The translations under genes were made by a program, and so were the position numbers. Below the pieces are notes generated by a model. That model did not search any database. It was not told where the DNA came from and worked only from the letters and a program-made list of their open reading frames with translations. Shown here piece after piece: positions 1 through 10,334 of a stretch of 45,861 bases of DNA (its first letter is position 1; each line of letters starts with the position of its first letter). The stretch comes from Staphylococcus cornubiensis (GTDB lineage Bacteria; Bacillota; Bacilli; Staphylococcales; Staphylococcaceae): the NCBI RefSeq assembly GCF_900183575.1, contig NZ_FXUZ01000015.1, positions 1 to 45,861 of the forward strand, read 5' to 3'.

Positions 1-126
1 GGCTGATACCATTAGCCCAGCTTGCAGAGTTGGCTTACGCAAGATATTGAACCGCCGAGTACGGAACCGTACGCTCGGTGGTGTGAGAGGACGAATAGTC
101 AATTAATGACTATTCTCCTACTCGAT
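1..126 (+). mobile_element. Group II intron, 3' end (domains V and VI)
   Basis: Only the tail is in the window. Bases 51-82 fold as a domain V hairpin: a 9-bp stem (51-59 with 74-82), a two-base CG bulge at 72-73, a 4-bp upper stem and a GAAC loop. Bases 84-120 fold as a domain VI-like hairpin (AATAGTCA pairing with TGACTATT), followed by CTACTCGAT as the likely 3' end. The exact 3' splice point is uncertain by a few bases. The intron ends about 2 nt beyond the stop of the opposite-strand PTS IID gene. The reverse transcriptase would lie to the left of the window. The 5' end of what is probably the same element type is at 45735. Confidence 0.75.
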
Positions 127-128
127 TT

Positions 129-1022
129 TTATAATTTTTGTAAAATGCCTAAACTTGAGAAAAGAATGGCTACGATAATTACGATGAAGATGGCACGTGT
201 CGAATTCATATTTTTACGACCTAATAGCCAATACACACCGAACACGACTGCTAATGGCACAAGGCGTGGTAAAATCATGTCTGCATTTTTACTAAAGTTG
301 ACTGTGACGTCACCTAATGTTGGCTCAAATGCGAATTTCACACGAATCATTGTCGCAACGAGTGCACCGACCATGAAGACCCCCATTAATGTCGCTGCGT
401 TGGTTAATGATTCTAAACGATGTTGCATTGTTGTAACGAGTGAAATGCCTTCTTTATAAGCGAATGGCAATTGTTTCCATCTAAATCCGATAATGAATAG
501 AACTGCGAAGAACCACAATAAAATACCGAATGGATTACCGTCTGCTGCCATGTTTGCTGCGATAGCACCGAAGATTGTCGGAATTAATGAACCGAAAATG
601 GCATCCCCAACTGCCGCGAATGGTCCCATTAAACCAACTTTAATCCCTTTAACTGATTCTTTTGCTTTGAGGCCTTCATTTTCTTCCATTGCGATGTCAA
701 TCCCCGTTACAATCGTATTAAAGTAGTTACTTGTATTGAAGAATTGCGCATGTGTACGCATCATTTCTTTTAATTCAGGTGAGTTATCGCCATAGATTTT
801 ACGTAATTGCGGTAAAATCGTAAATAAGTAACCAGATCCTTGCATACGCTCGTAGTTCCAACCCCATTGGAAGAACAGTAAACTACGTAAGTTGATTTGA
901 CGAAAATCTTTCTTCGTGAGTTGATAGGGTTCTTTGGGAGGTCGACCTGTTAATGTTGGATCTTCAAATGGATTGTTTAATGCTAAAGGTTCTTTTGAAT
1001 TTTTTGTTTTAGAGTTCGTCAT
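129..1022 (-). CDS. PTS mannose/fructose/sorbose-family IID component
   Basis: This is the membrane IID subunit of a mannose-family phosphotransferase permease, 297 residues against about 280 for typical ManZ/AgaD. The N-terminal half carries the family segment with GWNYERMQGSGYLF, the central part has VGLMGPFAAVGDAIFGS, and the C-terminal third holds hydrophobic helices. It works with IIC to move a sugar that is phosphorylated by a IIB protein. The ATG follows a GAGGGG ribosome site and lies inside the end of the IIC gene (14-bp overlap), so the two are translationally coupled. No IIA or IIB gene is visible. The stop codon abuts the intron tail at 126, so the rest of the operon, if any, lies beyond the intron. 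The substrate cannot be read from the sequence. Confidence 0.9.
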   Translation of the reverse strand: MTNSKTKNSKEPLALNNPFEDPTLTGRPPKEPYQLTKKDFRQINLRSLLFFQWGWNYERMQGSGYLFTILPQLRKIYGDNSPELKEMMRTHAQFFNTSNYFNTIVTGIDIAMEENEGLKAKESVKGIKVGLMGPFAAVGDAIFGSLIPTIFGAIAANMAADGNPFGILLWFFAVLFIIGFRWKQLPFAYKEGISLVTTMQHRLESLTNAATLMGVFMVGALVATMIRVKFAFEPTLGDVTVNFSKNADMILPRLVPLAVVFGVYWLLGRKNMNSTRAIFIVIIVAILFSSLGILQKL

Positions 1023-1905
1023 CTTCTATTTCCCCCTCATCATCTACATTTGACTGTTGACGTTGTTGACCCGCATATCTTGGTGCTGTTTGTGTGCTAC
1101 GTTGGTAAGCCATTGCTGCTAAACTGAAACCGATTAAAGCAACAGCAAGCATTGGTAATGGTCCCATTGCAGCTGTGAAGTTTTTGTCTAAACCAGCGAC
1201 TGAAGTACCTAAAGTTGTTAAACCACCAAAAATCGTAACAAATAATGCAGTAATGATGAAACCAAGAATAAAGTATGGATAATGACGTTTTAATGGTAAG
1301 TATTTTAATAAGATTGCAAAACCAACAGCTGGTAACAAAGCACCTGCTAATGTTAAACCGTCGCCTAACCATTTTAAGTCTGTGTTTAAGTAATTTACGA
1401 CGGGTTTAACGATATTGCTACCGAAAGTTAAAGCTAAAAATACTGGTACCGCACGTGATAATGACCATGGAATCGCACCGTATAAGTAGTTACGTTCGAT
1501 AGCGCGATAGTCCATTTTTTCAATTTTGCTATCAATACGGTGTGCAAAGAATGTGTTTGTGAAACGCGCTAAAATGTCAGTTTGAATCATTAAGCTCGCT
1601 ACCGGTACACCTAAAGTTGCTAACGCTTGTTCTGGATTCATACCAATTGCTACTGAAAAGGCAACAGCTAAGACAGTACCTGAGTTGGCATCAATATGAG
1701 AAGCACCACCAAATGTCCCAACACCGAGGATCGTTAACTGCATACCGCCCCCAATGATTAGACCTGTAGTGACATCACCCATAACGAGACCACTGATTAA
1801 GCCGGCCATGACAGGTTGTGCTAAAAATCCAAACGATAAGTTATCGAGGATTTGGACACCTGCATAGACTGTTAAAAGTAAAATTTGCCACCATAGAATA
1901 TCCAT
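1009..1905 (-). CDS. PTS mannose/fructose/sorbose-family IIC component
   Basis: This is the sugar-translocating membrane IIC subunit, 298 residues with many hydrophobic helices and the family signature around GDVTTGLIIGGGMQL and GASHIDANSGTVLA. A TTG three codons upstream (1914) is in frame, but it sits directly on the AGGGAG ribosome site (1915-1920). The ATG at 1905 has a proper 9-nt spacing, so I chose it. The C-terminal tail is hydrophilic and acidic (about 35 residues, ending EGEIEDDEL), which is somewhat longer than usual. The gene follows the sulfatase on the same strand after 74 nt that contain a hairpin and a cre operator. This suggests co-control by CcpA and a shared role in using a sulfated or amino sugar (inference). 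Confidence 0.9.
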   Translation of the reverse strand: MDILWWQILLLTVYAGVQILDNLSFGFLAQPVMAGLISGLVMGDVTTGLIIGGGMQLTILGVGTFGGASHIDANSGTVLAVAFSVAIGMNPEQALATLGVPVASLMIQTDILARFTNTFFAHRIDSKIEKMDYRAIERNYLYGAIPWSLSRAVPVFLALTFGSNIVKPVVNYLNTDLKWLGDGLTLAGALLPAVGFAILLKYLPLKRHYPYFILGFIITALFVTIFGGLTTLGTSVAGLDKNFTAAMGPLPMLAVALIGFSLAAMAYQRSTQTAPRYAGQQRQQSNVDDEGEIEDDEL

Positions 1906-1923
1906 AATTTTCAACTCCCTTTA

Positions 1924-1937
1924 TGTTAACGCTTACA
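1924..1937 (-). promoter_or_regulatory. cre operator (CcpA site) upstream of the PTS genes
   Basis: TGTTAACGCTTACA matches the cre consensus TGWAARCGYTWNCW at 13 of 14 positions. It lies 19-32 bases before the IIC start codon. It predicts carbon catabolite control of the IIC-IID genes. Confidence 0.65.
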
Positions 1938-1950
1938 TAATATATTTAAA

Positions 1951-1983
1951 CTAAAGCTATATGTGCAGTACATATAGCTTTAG
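1951..1983 (-). terminator. Hairpin at the sulfatase stop (weak terminator)
   Basis: A perfect 14-bp stem (1951-1964 with 1970-1983) with a 5-nt loop overlaps the sulfatase stop codon. On the minus strand it is followed by AGTTTAAATA rather than a clean T-run. It could partly terminate sulfatase transcription or stabilise a processed end before the PTS genes. Confidence 0.5.
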
Positions 1984-3494
1984 AATAAAACAGTGTGATA
2001 GTGATCAAATGATTGACGTTGTGCAGATTTGTTTCGGGCTTGTAAATGAGCGAGTGTAGGTTTGGTTTCAGTCAAAATTTGAAGTTCGCCATTTTTCACA
2101 AAGCCTTCTTCTCTATCAGTCAATGCTTTAATCAATTGTTGTTTTAATTCATTTTTAATGTCTTGATGTTCAGCTTCATGAATTAAGTTGTGTTTTTCGT
2201 GAGGGTCATTTTCATAATGAAACAGTTGTTCAATACCTCTCACTGGATACCACGTATATTTCCAAGAGGCGTTCATAATAAATTGGTTCGAATCTTTACC
2301 GAAACTATGCTCACCATGTAAATATTCGCGTGTTTCAAATGTTTCATCGTAAAGGGCAGGTTTTAAGCTCACACCATCAATATTTTGAGGAATGTCGATA
2401 TTAGCCAAATCTAATAAAGTAGGGTAAATATCTCTTAACTCTGCAATTTGATGTAAATCGCGGTGTTTGCCTTTTAATAAGTTGCCTTTATCGTAAATCA
2501 TCATCGGAATATGAATACTACCTTGGTATGGATAAGCTTTTCTAAACAAATTGTGTTCACCTAATTGATCACCATGATCAGAGACAAATAAAATAATCGT
2601 ATTTTTGGCGATACGTTGTTCATTTAATGCGATAAGGAAACGACCGATTTGGTGATCGATATGTGTGATATTACCGTAATAACCTGCACGCATACGATCT
2701 AATTCATCTTTATGATAATGCCCTTTTTTAGCGGTAATACTAAATGGTAGCGGCTCTTCTATATCTTTCCAGTCGCCTATCTCAATCTCAGGAAACTCAT
2801 CTATTTTGTTCATATACATATCAAAATAGTATTGTGGTGGATTGAGTGGTGGGTGAGGGCGTGTAAATGAAAGGTTTAAGAAAAATGGTTTTTCGGGGTC
2901 TCTTCTTTGTAAAAAACGAATCCCTTCATGTACGACCCAGTTTGTTGGATGATACTGTTCCTCATACATCCATGGACGCGCAACCCATGAATTTGGTTCG
3001 ATGCCATCGTCCATTAAATCCGCGCGGTGGCCCAGCTTTTCTTTCAACCACATTAAATAATCGTCAGCGTATTCAAAATTTTGGCCATAAGGTGCAGTGT
3101 ATTTGCGTGCTTCATGAAGATAGCCGTCATGTAGCATCACATGGTCAAAGCCAATGCGTTTTCGTTCGGGCGTGACGTGTAATTTACCCACTGCTTCTGT
3201 TTGGTAACCTGCATTTCTAAAACTGTCTGCCATAAATTGATCATAAGCCCAAGCGACATTATCTTCATAACCGACGCGACCATGATGTGCTTGTGTCAAA
3301 CCCGTCATCAGAGCTGCACGACTCGCAATACAGCTAGGGACTGCGGTATACATTTGATTGAAATGGTAACCTTGAGAGGCCAACATATCTAGATGTGGTG
3401 TTGAGACGACAGGGTGGTGATGATGACCTAACGTGTCAAAACGTAATTGATCCACACAAATCAGGATAATATTCGGTTGTTGATGCGTATTCAT
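1980..3494 (-). CDS. Cytoplasmic sulfatase (alkaline phosphatase superfamily)
   Basis: Predicted to hydrolyse sulfate esters. The 504-residue protein starts with a sulfatase core (PNIILICVDQLRFDTLG, metal-binding Asp/Gln). It has the formylglycine signature C-x-A-S-R (Cys55, Arg59 in AVPSCIASRA), so it needs a maturase, which is not in the window. A second metal motif, SDHGDQLGEH, lies near residue 325. There is no signal peptide, so it should act in the cytoplasm, fitting a substrate brought in by the neighbouring PTS. An in-frame start 45 codons upstream is possible, but the ATG at 3494 has an AAGGAGAG site and a promoter just upstream. The natural substrate is unknown. The C-x-A-S-R form is typical of choline-sulfatase-like and some heparan/N-sulfatase-like enzymes. 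Confidence 0.88.
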   Translation of the reverse strand: MNTHQQPNIILICVDQLRFDTLGHHHHPVVSTPHLDMLASQGYHFNQMYTAVPSCIASRAALMTGLTQAHHGRVGYEDNVAWAYDQFMADSFRNAGYQTEAVGKLHVTPERKRIGFDHVMLHDGYLHEARKYTAPYGQNFEYADDYLMWLKEKLGHRADLMDDGIEPNSWVARPWMYEEQYHPTNWVVHEGIRFLQRRDPEKPFFLNLSFTRPHPPLNPPQYYFDMYMNKIDEFPEIEIGDWKDIEEPLPFSITAKKGHYHKDELDRMRAGYYGNITHIDHQIGRFLIALNEQRIAKNTIILFVSDHGDQLGEHNLFRKAYPYQGSIHIPMMIYDKGNLLKGKHRDLHQIAELRDIYPTLLDLANIDIPQNIDGVSLKPALYDETFETREYLHGEHSFGKDSNQFIMNASWKYTWYPVRGIEQLFHYENDPHEKHNLIHEAEHQDIKNELKQQLIKALTDREEGFVKNGELQILTETKPTLAHLQARNKSAQRQSFDHYHTVLF

Positions 3495-3522
3495 CCAATC
3501 TCTCCTTTCTCTATTTAATTTT

Positions 3523-3551
3523 AAAATAGCATTAATGGTATACATTGACAA
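3523..3551 (-). promoter_or_regulatory. Probable sigma-A promoter of the sulfatase gene
   Basis: On the minus strand, TTGTCA (-35, 3546-3551) and TATTTT (-10, 3523-3528) are separated by exactly 17 nt. They lie about 30 bases before the chosen ATG. Confidence 0.5.
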
Positions 3552-3595
3552 TATGACCAATTTGACAGGGATTACAAAGGTTTTTAAGGTCTTGG

Positions 3596-3609
3596 TGTAA
3601 GCGTTTACT
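3596..3609 (-). promoter_or_regulatory. cre operator (CcpA site) upstream of the sulfatase
   Basis: TGTAAGCGTTTACT fits the cre consensus TGWAARCGYTWNCW at all 14 positions. It is about 45 bp upstream of the proposed -35, a location compatible with either activation or roadblock-type control. With the second cre at 1924 it links sulfatase and PTS to carbon status. Confidence 0.75.
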
Positions 3610-4072
3610 TTAAAATAAGGCGTTCTCACTTGTTATGAGTGGTTATGACCAGTTTTTGAAATTTTCATCAAATTGACTAAAATTGTTGCTTATTTTCAAA
3701 TGTAACGCTGTTTTCTATATGAATGTCGCCATAATTGAATAGAGTTCAAGTAGACACGTATAGAAATGATAGATTCAGCTTAGTATTGAGATGAAGGGTG
3801 TGTGGACAGAGACATGGTGGTAAATTAATGAAGAAGAGATTAATACGGGTATTGTATAGAGATGGGGGGCGTTGTGACGGAAGCGAACTATGAGGTAATT
3901 TTTGATGTTGTAGTGGAGATACCGAGATATGGGCAACAAACAGGTTTTATTTTAGCTATACAAGGAACACAAAATGTCGGTTGAACGATAGTATTCAAAC
4001 GTTTCCAAATTAGTCGATGCTTTTGATTCACACTATAGACGATTTTAAATAGTGGTGAACAGCAAATAAAAT
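3610..4072. other. Intergenic stretch with no clear gene
   Basis: AT-rich spacer between the sulfatase and ltaA. The only candidate is a 36-codon plus-strand ORF at 3874-3984, with a GTG start after a GGGGGG run. Its translation contains YEVIFDVVVEIPRYG and I cannot assign it to a family. It may be a gene remnant or chance. No divergent regulator of the sulfatase-PTS genes is present here. Confidence 0.4.
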
Positions 4073-4105
4073 GAGAATGTCTACACGAGGCATGCGGACA
4101 TTCTC
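4073..4105 (-). terminator. Terminator after ltaA
   Basis: GAGAATGTC (4073-4081) pairs perfectly with GACATTCTC (4097-4105), with a 15-nt loop. On the minus strand the stem is followed by ATTTTATTT. It lies 12 bases past the ltaA stop. Confidence 0.65.
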
Positions 4106-4116
4106 TTATCATCATT

Positions 4117-5304
4117 TTAAGTATGGAAACGTCGTTGTTTGACAAAATAAACACCATAGAACAGAGCTAAGAAAAAGATGAGTAGCGCTGCGAAATAAAA
4201 CGTAAAAATAGGACTCCCCATGAATTGTGATATCGGACCACCGAATAATGGCCCTAACATGGCACCAAAACCTTGAATACTGTTGATGACGCCCCAAGTT
4301 TCTTCTTGTTCACTCGGATGAATAAACTGTGCCATAAATGTGTTCCACGTCGGTAAAAGTAAACCGTACAGTAAGCCGATGAATAATGCGATGATCCAAA
4401 CGATGATGATTTGTTGAATCAACGTTAGCGCGAAAATAGCTAAGCCATAAATGATAAATCCTACAAAAATGACACTGTACATAAAGCGTGTAGAGTAAGC
4501 ATCAATCATTTTAGATAAGAACAGCATCGAAATCGTACAACCAATGCCCCCAATCACAATAGCTACAGTATATTCAACTGTACTTACACCGACGATATCC
4601 ACTGCATATTGAGGTAATACAGGAATGAGCGCACTAATCGCAATACCTTGAAGCAAAATTCCTGGAAAAAGCACAAGGTGACGTTTGGATACACTTACAA
4701 TTTGTCTCAGCTGCTGTCTCACATTTTTTGTATTATAATCCGTTAATGTTACCTTAACAAAATAATAAAGAATAAAGGCAAGCGCAACACAAAGTGACAT
4801 TAAAAAGTTAAAGTGTGTCGGATGTGCTTTGAAGATTAAGTTCATTCCAATCATGCCGGCTAACATCCCTGCAAGCCATGCAAAATAGACGTAACCCATC
4901 TGTTTGCCACGTGTACTTTCGTCTACACTTGCGAGCATAATCACCCAGATTGGACAGACGGCAATACCGAGCATGATGGCACTCAAAATAAGAATGAGTG
5001 GGGAGGTCGGCATCCATATAATTAAAAATAGACTCACTAAAGCGAGAAAAAAGCCCGAAGTGAGTACAATTCTAGCGCCAAAACGTTTCAATACAAAGCC
5101 CACAAAAAAGTTTGTCACTGAGTCAGAAATAAAATGTATGGAAATTGCAATTGAAGTAATACTAACGGCAATAGTAGTTGCTGTTGGTAGTAATGGTAAA
5201 TAACTTAATACATACATTCCTCTTGCAAATTCCATCAGAAATAAAATGACTAATAGGATATAAAAATTCCGCTTAGCCATCTTATTTGACGAGTAGTTTT
5301 GCAT
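4117..5304 (-). CDS. ltaA: Glycolipid flippase LtaA (MFS family)
   Basis: Flips the diglucosyl-diacylglycerol anchor of lipoteichoic acid across the membrane. The 395-residue protein has the twelve-helix major facilitator layout and closely follows S. aureus LtaA as I remember it ([17 protein letters not shown] near the start, [15 protein letters not shown] near the end). It overlaps the end of ugtP by 23 bp, the standard staphylococcal ugtP-ltaA arrangement. I chose the ATG at 5304, which has a GGAAAGGTG site 7 nt upstream, over an in-frame start 14 codons earlier inside ugtP. The N-terminal residues MQNYSSNK also align with the known family start. Confidence 0.93.
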   Translation of the reverse strand: MQNYSSNKMAKRNFYILLVILFLMEFARGMYVLSYLPLLPTATTIAVSITSIAISIHFISDSVTNFFVGFVLKRFGARIVLTSGFFLALVSLFLIIWMPTSPLILILSAIMLGIAVCPIWVIMLASVDESTRGKQMGYVYFAWLAGMLAGMIGMNLIFKAHPTHFNFLMSLCVALAFILYYFVKVTLTDYNTKNVRQQLRQIVSVSKRHLVLFPGILLQGIAISALIPVLPQYAVDIVGVSTVEYTVAIVIGGIGCTISMLFLSKMIDAYSTRFMYSVIFVGFIIYGLAIFALTLIQQIIIVWIIALFIGLLYGLLLPTWNTFMAQFIHPSEQEETWGVINSIQGFGAMLGPLFGGPISQFMGSPIFTFYFAALLIFFLALFYGVYFVKQRRFHT

Positions 5305-6457
5305 ATAAAGGCACCTTTCCGTATACAGTTTCGAATGTTGAAGCATTGTAAAGTAAATCTAACAAGTCTTGGCATAAACGTTTTGTCGCATGCGGTTGGC
5401 GTGCTTCATTCATGTTGTGAATCATATGGTCAATTTCATGCGAGTGACGTGTTAAATATGTGACAATATCAATCGCTTCAGATGGTGTGTTTGCAATTCT
5501 ACCGAAGCCTTTTTGTTCGAAGTAAAGTGCGTTTTCTAATTCTTGACCTGGTGCAGGATTCAAGAAAATCATCGGTATTTTTCGAATTAATGCTTCAGAA
5601 ATCGTAATACCACCTGGTTTGGTAATCATTAAATGACTTGCCGCCATCCATTCATTCATATGATGGGTATAACCTAAAATCAACACGTTAGGATTATCTT
5701 TAAACGCAGCGGTCAATTGACGCTTTAATTCTTTACTATGACCACAAACCATTACGACTTGTGCATTTTGACTTTCATCAAGAATACGTTGAATCATCTC
5801 GTCAAATCCTTTAGACACACCGAAAGCACCCGCCGACATTAAAATTGTTTGCGCCTTAGGGTCCAGGTGATGTTGACGCAACCAAGCTTCTCGGTCGATC
5901 GGCTCTTCAAATTGTTCAGATATCGGAATGCCTGTCACTTTAATGAGTTCTCCTGGAATACCCACTGATTCAAACTCTTTTTTCAAATCATGTGTAGCTA
6001 AATAATAGCGTGCCGAATTTGGCGTAATCCAGTTTTTGTGCATACGATAATCCGTCATCACTGTAGCAATGGGGATGTTCATATTAAACTGTTCTGTCAA
6101 TACAGACATGACTGGTGTCGGGAAAGTCACCAAAATTAAATCTGGTTTTTCTTTTAAAAGTAAGTTGAGTAATTTATTTAAACCGTAATATTTATAGAAG
6201 CACTTATCTAATTGATCAGGGCGACTATAATAAAATGCTTTATACATACGGCGGAAATATTTAAAACTATTGATGTACCACTTTTTAGTAATTGTTGTCA
6301 TAATCGGATGTGCTTCTAAAAACAAATCACGTTGTACAACTGTAAGATTTTCAAGATTCATTTGATTCAACTGTTCAACAATACTGTTCGTCACTTGAAT
6401 ATGGCCATTGCCGAATGAACCGGTGATAATCAATATTTTTTTCTTTTCAGTGATCAT
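5282..6457 (-). CDS. ugtP: Diacylglycerol beta-glucosyltransferase UgtP (YpfP)
   Basis: Adds two glucoses from UDP-glucose to diacylglycerol, making the lipoteichoic acid anchor and free glycolipids at the inner face of the membrane. It is a GT28/MurG-like protein. The N-terminal motif ITGSFGNGH contacts lipid and sugar, and the C-terminal nucleotide-sugar half has [12 protein letters not shown] and [10 protein letters not shown]. The ATG at 6457 follows GGAGGGTGG and gives 391 residues, the S. aureus length as I recall it. The alternative GTG at 6466 falls inside that ribosome site. It forms an operon with ltaA downstream. Confidence 0.95.
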   Translation of the reverse strand: MITEKKKILIITGSFGNGHIQVTNSIVEQLNQMNLENLTVVQRDLFLEAHPIMTTITKKWYINSFKYFRRMYKAFYYSRPDQLDKCFYKYYGLNKLLNLLLKEKPDLILVTFPTPVMSVLTEQFNMNIPIATVMTDYRMHKNWITPNSARYYLATHDLKKEFESVGIPGELIKVTGIPISEQFEEPIDREAWLRQHHLDPKAQTILMSAGAFGVSKGFDEMIQRILDESQNAQVVMVCGHSKELKRQLTAAFKDNPNVLILGYTHHMNEWMAASHLMITKPGGITISEALIRKIPMIFLNPAPGQELENALYFEQKGFGRIANTPSEAIDIVTYLTRHSHEIDHMIHNMNEARQPHATKRLCQDLLDLLYNASTFETVYGKVPLYAKLLVK

Positions 6458-6502
6458 GAAAGCCACCCTCCGAGATATTTAGACTTTAACTGGTTCTATG
6501 TT

Positions 6503-6531
6503 AGTGTACCGCAATTATGACGTCTTGTGAA
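6503..6531 (-). promoter_or_regulatory. Probable promoter of ugtP-ltaA
   Basis: On the minus strand, TTCACA (6526-6531) and TACACT (6503-6508) are spaced by 17 nt, about 45 bases before the ugtP start. Confidence 0.5.
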
Positions 6532-6879
6532 AAGTTTAAGGTATTTCTTACAAAACGATAACAATGTTAAAATCATTTTGACTGTACACCTCATTGTAAA
6601 AGATGAGAAAATGTGTATATGAGACGCAATTTTTACGATAAATTCATTATATTATCTTAATATACTCCATAGTCCGGCACAATAGTCATTTACATATTTC
6701 AGTCTTGAGATGTAAGAAAAATAAAATAATATTTAAATCAATATACCCGATAATTAAATTTTTAATCGCATTTGTCTGATAAAAAGCAGTTGTCGCGCTA
6801 TAAAAATACGTGACATTTAATAGGATTTCAAGTAAAAAAGTGTATAATAAGTGAGTGTATATATAAAGGAGAGATGTCT
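6532..6879. other. Divergent intergenic region ugtP/murE
   Basis: AT-rich spacer with no credible gene. A TATAAT at 6843-6848, about 31 bases before the murE start, is the likely murE -10 box. No good -35 accompanies it. Confidence 0.45.
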
Positions 6880-8364
6880 GTGAATGCACAACAATTATTT
6901 GATCATATTTTAATTAAACAAGTCATAGGACGTTTAGATATTGAAGTGAATGATATTACGACAGATTCGCGCCAAGCAACAGCAGGAAGCATTTTTGTTG
7001 CATCAAAAGGCTATACCGTTGATAGTCATCGTTTTGCTCAAGACGTCGTGGAACAAGGATGTCAGATTGTTGTTGTGAATCGCGCGCTTGAATTACAAGG
7101 TGACGTCACACAAGTGGTTGTGCCAGATACGTTACGTGTTGCCAGTCATTTAGTGCATCATCTTTATGGATTCCCAAGCAAGCAACTCACGACGATTGGT
7201 GTAACAGGCACGAACGGTAAGACATCTATTGCAACGATGATTCATCACATCTATCGCAAATTAGGTAAGGGCAGTGCTTATTTAGGTACGAATGGCTTCC
7301 AGATTAACGAAACAGTGACAAAAGGTGTAAACACTACCCCAGAAACCGTTGTATTAACTAAAAAAATACATGAAGCGGTAGAGGCGGGCGCTGAAGCAAT
7401 GACGTTAGAAGTATCCTCACATGGCCTGAGTTTAGGGCGCTTGAGTGGGGTTGAATTTGACGTCGCGATTTTTTCAAATTTAACACAAGATCATCTCGAT
7501 TTTCATGGTACGATGGAAGCATACGGTCATGCGAAGTCGTTGTTATTTAGTCAATTAGGACAAGATTTGAGTCGTGATAAATACGTCATTATTAACGCGG
7601 ACGATCCATTTTCTACCTATTTAAAGTCAGTTACACCTTATGAAAGTTTAACATACGGCATCGAACGAGAGGCGCAGTTCATGGCAACGAATATTCATGA
7701 ATCATTACAAGGCGTGACGTTCGATTTTGTTACACCATTTGGTACATATCCAGTGCGTTCACCATACGTTGGTCGATTCAACATTGCGAACTTAATGGCT
7801 GCGATGTTAGGGGTATGGGTGAAAGGCGCGTCACTTGAAACGGTGACTCAAGTTGTTGCTGATTTAGAACCCGTAGAAGGCCGTTTAGAAGTGCTCGACC
7901 CGTCATTGCCGATTGATTTAATTATTGATTACGCACATACAGCAGATGGCATGTCGAAGTTGATTGATGCGGTCGAACCATTCGTCAAGCAAAAGCTCAT
8001 TTTTCTTGTCGGTATGGCGGGTGAACGTGACTTAACGAAAACACCTGAAATGGGACGTGTCGCTTCACGAGCGGATTATGTGATCTTTACACCAGACAAC
8101 CCAGCAAATGATGATCCGAAAATGTTGACAGCTGAGCTTGCAAAAGGTGCGACACATAACAATTATGTCGAGTTTACCGATCGTGCGGAAGGCATTCGAC
8201 ATGCGATTGAAGTGGCAGAACCAGGCGATACAGTCGTACTTGCTTCTAAAGGACGTGAGCCGTATCAAATTATGCCAGGTCATGTCAAAGTGCCACATCG
8301 CGATGATTTAATTGGATTAGAAGCGGCGTATCAAAAATTCGGTGGAGGTCCAAATGAAGATTAG
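6880..8364 (+). CDS. murE: UDP-MurNAc-L-Ala-D-Glu:L-lysine ligase MurE
   Basis: Adds the third stem-peptide residue to the cytoplasmic peptidoglycan precursor. The three Mur ligase domains are visible: an N-terminal UDP-binding part, the ATPase P-loop VTGTNGKTS (residues 108-116) and a C-terminal domain. The C-terminal domain carries DNPA (in [10 protein letters not shown]), the form found in lysine-adding staphylococcal enzymes; diaminopimelate-adding enzymes have DNPR. The GTG at 6880 lies 8-9 nt after AAAGGAG and gives 494 residues, the S. aureus length. The ATG at 6874 is too close to the ribosome site. The small yueH-like gene starts inside its last codons. Confidence 0.96.
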   Translation: MNAQQLFDHILIKQVIGRLDIEVNDITTDSRQATAGSIFVASKGYTVDSHRFAQDVVEQGCQIVVVNRALELQGDVTQVVVPDTLRVASHLVHHLYGFPSKQLTTIGVTGTNGKTSIATMIHHIYRKLGKGSAYLGTNGFQINETVTKGVNTTPETVVLTKKIHEAVEAGAEAMTLEVSSHGLSLGRLSGVEFDVAIFSNLTQDHLDFHGTMEAYGHAKSLLFSQLGQDLSRDKYVIINADDPFSTYLKSVTPYESLTYGIEREAQFMATNIHESLQGVTFDFVTPFGTYPVRSPYVGRFNIANLMAAMLGVWVKGASLETVTQVVADLEPVEGRLEVLDPSLPIDLIIDYAHTADGMSKLIDAVEPFVKQKLIFLVGMAGERDLTKTPEMGRVASRADYVIFTPDNPANDDPKMLTAELAKGATHNNYVEFTDRAEGIRHAIEVAEPGDTVVLASKGREPYQIMPGHVKVPHRDDLIGLEAAYQKFGGGPNED

Positions 8365-8593
8365 GGAAAGTCATAGTGAAAACTACTCAGCAAAAGTTTG
8401 GTTATATCACAATCAAAAGGAACATTATATTGTCGTATCGATACCAGATTTACACTGGTCGATTCAAATAGAAGATACGTTATATGGTGAAGCATTAACA
8501 GAACATTTATTTGTGCATTTATTCAATGTGATTGATGAGGAAGAAGCACAAATTTTAGCATTACGTATTACAAGATGGATACAAGAAGTTTGA
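8354..8593 (+). CDS. YueH-family small protein
   Basis: A 79-residue acidic protein of unknown function, resembling the YueH family found beside murE and prfC in staphylococci. It shows an N-terminal beta-rich part ([19 protein letters not shown]) and a C-terminal helix rich in Glu and Ile. The ATG at 8354 has GGTGGAGG just upstream and overlaps the murE stop by 11 bp, implying translational coupling. The upstream in-frame GTG at 8342 lies within that site. There are no membrane segments or catalytic motifs. Confidence 0.8.
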   Translation: MKIRESHSENYSAKVWLYHNQKEHYIVVSIPDLHWSIQIEDTLYGEALTEHLFVHLFNVIDEEEAQILALRITRWIQEV

Positions 8594-8613
8594 TGAATTA
8601 AAGGAGACGTGCA

Positions 8614-10176
8614 ATGAGTATTAAAAAAGAAGTAGAATCCCGTAAAACGTTTGCGATTATTTCACACCCAGATGCGGGGAAAACAACACTAACTGAAAAA
8701 TTATTATTCTTTAGTGGTGCCATTCGTGAAGCAGGGACTGTCAAAGGGAAGAAAACAGGTAAATTCGCTACGAGTGACTGGATGAAAGTCGAACAAGAAC
8801 GTGGGATTTCGGTAACAAGTTCTGTCATGCAATTTGATTACGATGATTTTAAGATTAACATTTTAGATACACCAGGGCATGAAGATTTCTCTGAAGATAC
8901 GTATCGTACATTAATGGCGGTCGATAGTGCGGTCATGGTGATTGACTGTGCGAAAGGGATTGAGCCACAAACGTTAAAACTATTTAAAGTATGTAAAATG
9001 CGTGGAATTCCTATTTTTACTTTTATTAACAAACTTGACCGTGTCGGAAAAGAACCATTCGATTTGTTAGATGAAATTGAATCGACACTCGGTATCGAAA
9101 CATATCCAATGAACTGGCCAATTGGAATGGGACAAAACTTCTTTGGCATTATTGATCGGGAAGCACGCACAATCGAACCATTCCGTGATGAAGAAAACAT
9201 TTTGCATATTAATGGAGATTATGAATTAGAAGAGTCTCATGATATTGCGAATGATAGCATCTTTACACAAGCGATTGAAGAATTGATGCTCGTGGATGAA
9301 GCGGGTGAATCATTCGATAAAGATGCACTCATGCGTGGTGATTTGACACCGGTCTTTTTCGGATCAGCATTAGCGAATTTCGGTGTGCAAAATTTCTTAA
9401 ATGCATATGTTGACCATGCACCGATGCCACACGCACGTCAAACGGATGAAGATGTCGAAGTGAGTCCATTTGATACAGATTTTTCAGGCTTTATCTTTAA
9501 AATCCAGGCGAATATGGACCCTAAACACCGTGACCGTATTGCATTTATGCGTGTCGTGAGTGGTGCATTTGAGCGTGGTATGGATGTGACGCTGCAACGA
9601 ACAGGTAAAAAGCAAAAAATCACACGTTCAACAAGTTTCATGGCTGATGACAAAGCAACCGTTAACCATGCTGTCGCGGGTGATATTATTGGTTTATATG
9701 ATACAGGCAATTATCAAATTGGGGACACACTTGTTTCAGGCAGTCAAAAGTTCCATTTCAAGGCACTTCCTCAATTTACACCTGAAATTTTTATGAAAGT
9801 ATCGCCGAAAAACGTCATGAAGCAAAAGCATTTCCATAAAGGGATTGAGCAGCTCGTGCAAGAAGGTGCCATCCAGTATTATAAATCACCACATACGAAT
9901 CAAATCATTTTAGGTGCGGTGGGGCAACTCCAATTTGAAGTGTTCGAACATCGTATGAAAAATGAATACAATGTCGATGTCGTGATGGAACCTGTTGGCA
10001 AAAAAATCGCACGTTGGATTGAAAATGAAGAAGATGTTCAAGATAAAATGAGTACAAGTCGTTCGATTTTAGTAAATGATCGTTACGACAACAAAGTCTT
10101 CTTGTTTGAAAATGATTTTGCGACACGTTGGTTTGAAGAAAAATTCCCAGAAATTAAATTATATAGCTTACTGTAA
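8614..10176 (+). CDS. prfC: Peptide chain release factor 3
   Basis: A GTPase that recycles RF1/RF2 from the ribosome after termination. At 520 residues it is the usual length. G1 is SHPDAGKTT near residue 18, G3 is [12 protein letters not shown] and G4 is FINKLD. It has the RF3-type insert and C-terminal elongation-factor-like domains. AAAGGAGACG stands 5 nt before the ATG. It is the last gene of the murE-yueH-prfC run and is followed by a terminator. Confidence 0.96.
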   Translation: MSIKKEVESRKTFAIISHPDAGKTTLTEKLLFFSGAIREAGTVKGKKTGKFATSDWMKVEQERGISVTSSVMQFDYDDFKINILDTPGHEDFSEDTYRTLMAVDSAVMVIDCAKGIEPQTLKLFKVCKMRGIPIFTFINKLDRVGKEPFDLLDEIESTLGIETYPMNWPIGMGQNFFGIIDREARTIEPFRDEENILHINGDYELEESHDIANDSIFTQAIEELMLVDEAGESFDKDALMRGDLTPVFFGSALANFGVQNFLNAYVDHAPMPHARQTDEDVEVSPFDTDFSGFIFKIQANMDPKHRDRIAFMRVVSGAFERGMDVTLQRTGKKQKITRSTSFMADDKATVNHAVAGDIIGLYDTGNYQIGDTLVSGSQKFHFKALPQFTPEIFMKVSPKNVMKQKHFHKGIEQLVQEGAIQYYKSPHTNQIILGAVGQLQFEVFEHRMKNEYNVDVVMEPVGKKIARWIENEEDVQDKMSTSRSILVNDRYDNKVFLFENDFATRWFEEKFPEIKLYSLL

Positions 10177-10216
10177 TCAATGAAATCAGGTCATTTGAGA
10201 ACGAATGGACTGTAAC

Positions 10217-10257
10217 AGGCGAACTTTGCGTGAGGTGCGCGCACGGTTCGCCTTTTT
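10217..10257 (+). terminator. Rho-independent terminator after prfC
   Basis: AGGCGAAC (10217-10224) pairs with GTTCGCCT (10246-10253) and is followed by five Ts. Confidence 0.75.
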
Positions 10258-10334
10258 AATCATTGATACATCAAGTGAACAATAAAAAAATGGAAGCGTT
10301 GGTTTCTATTATTTTTAAATTTCAGGATAATAGA

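Noticed and set aside
22..459. Plus-strand 145-codon ORF at the window start
   Set aside because: It runs through the intron tail and antisense to the PTS IID gene, so it is a shadow frame.
3888..4157. Minus-strand 89-codon ORF beyond ltaA
   Set aside because: It overlaps the ltaA end and its terminator, and has no ribosome site or family resemblance.
6686..6889. Minus-strand 67-codon ORF between ugtP and murE
   Set aside because: It starts inside murE, is AT-driven and has no ribosome site.
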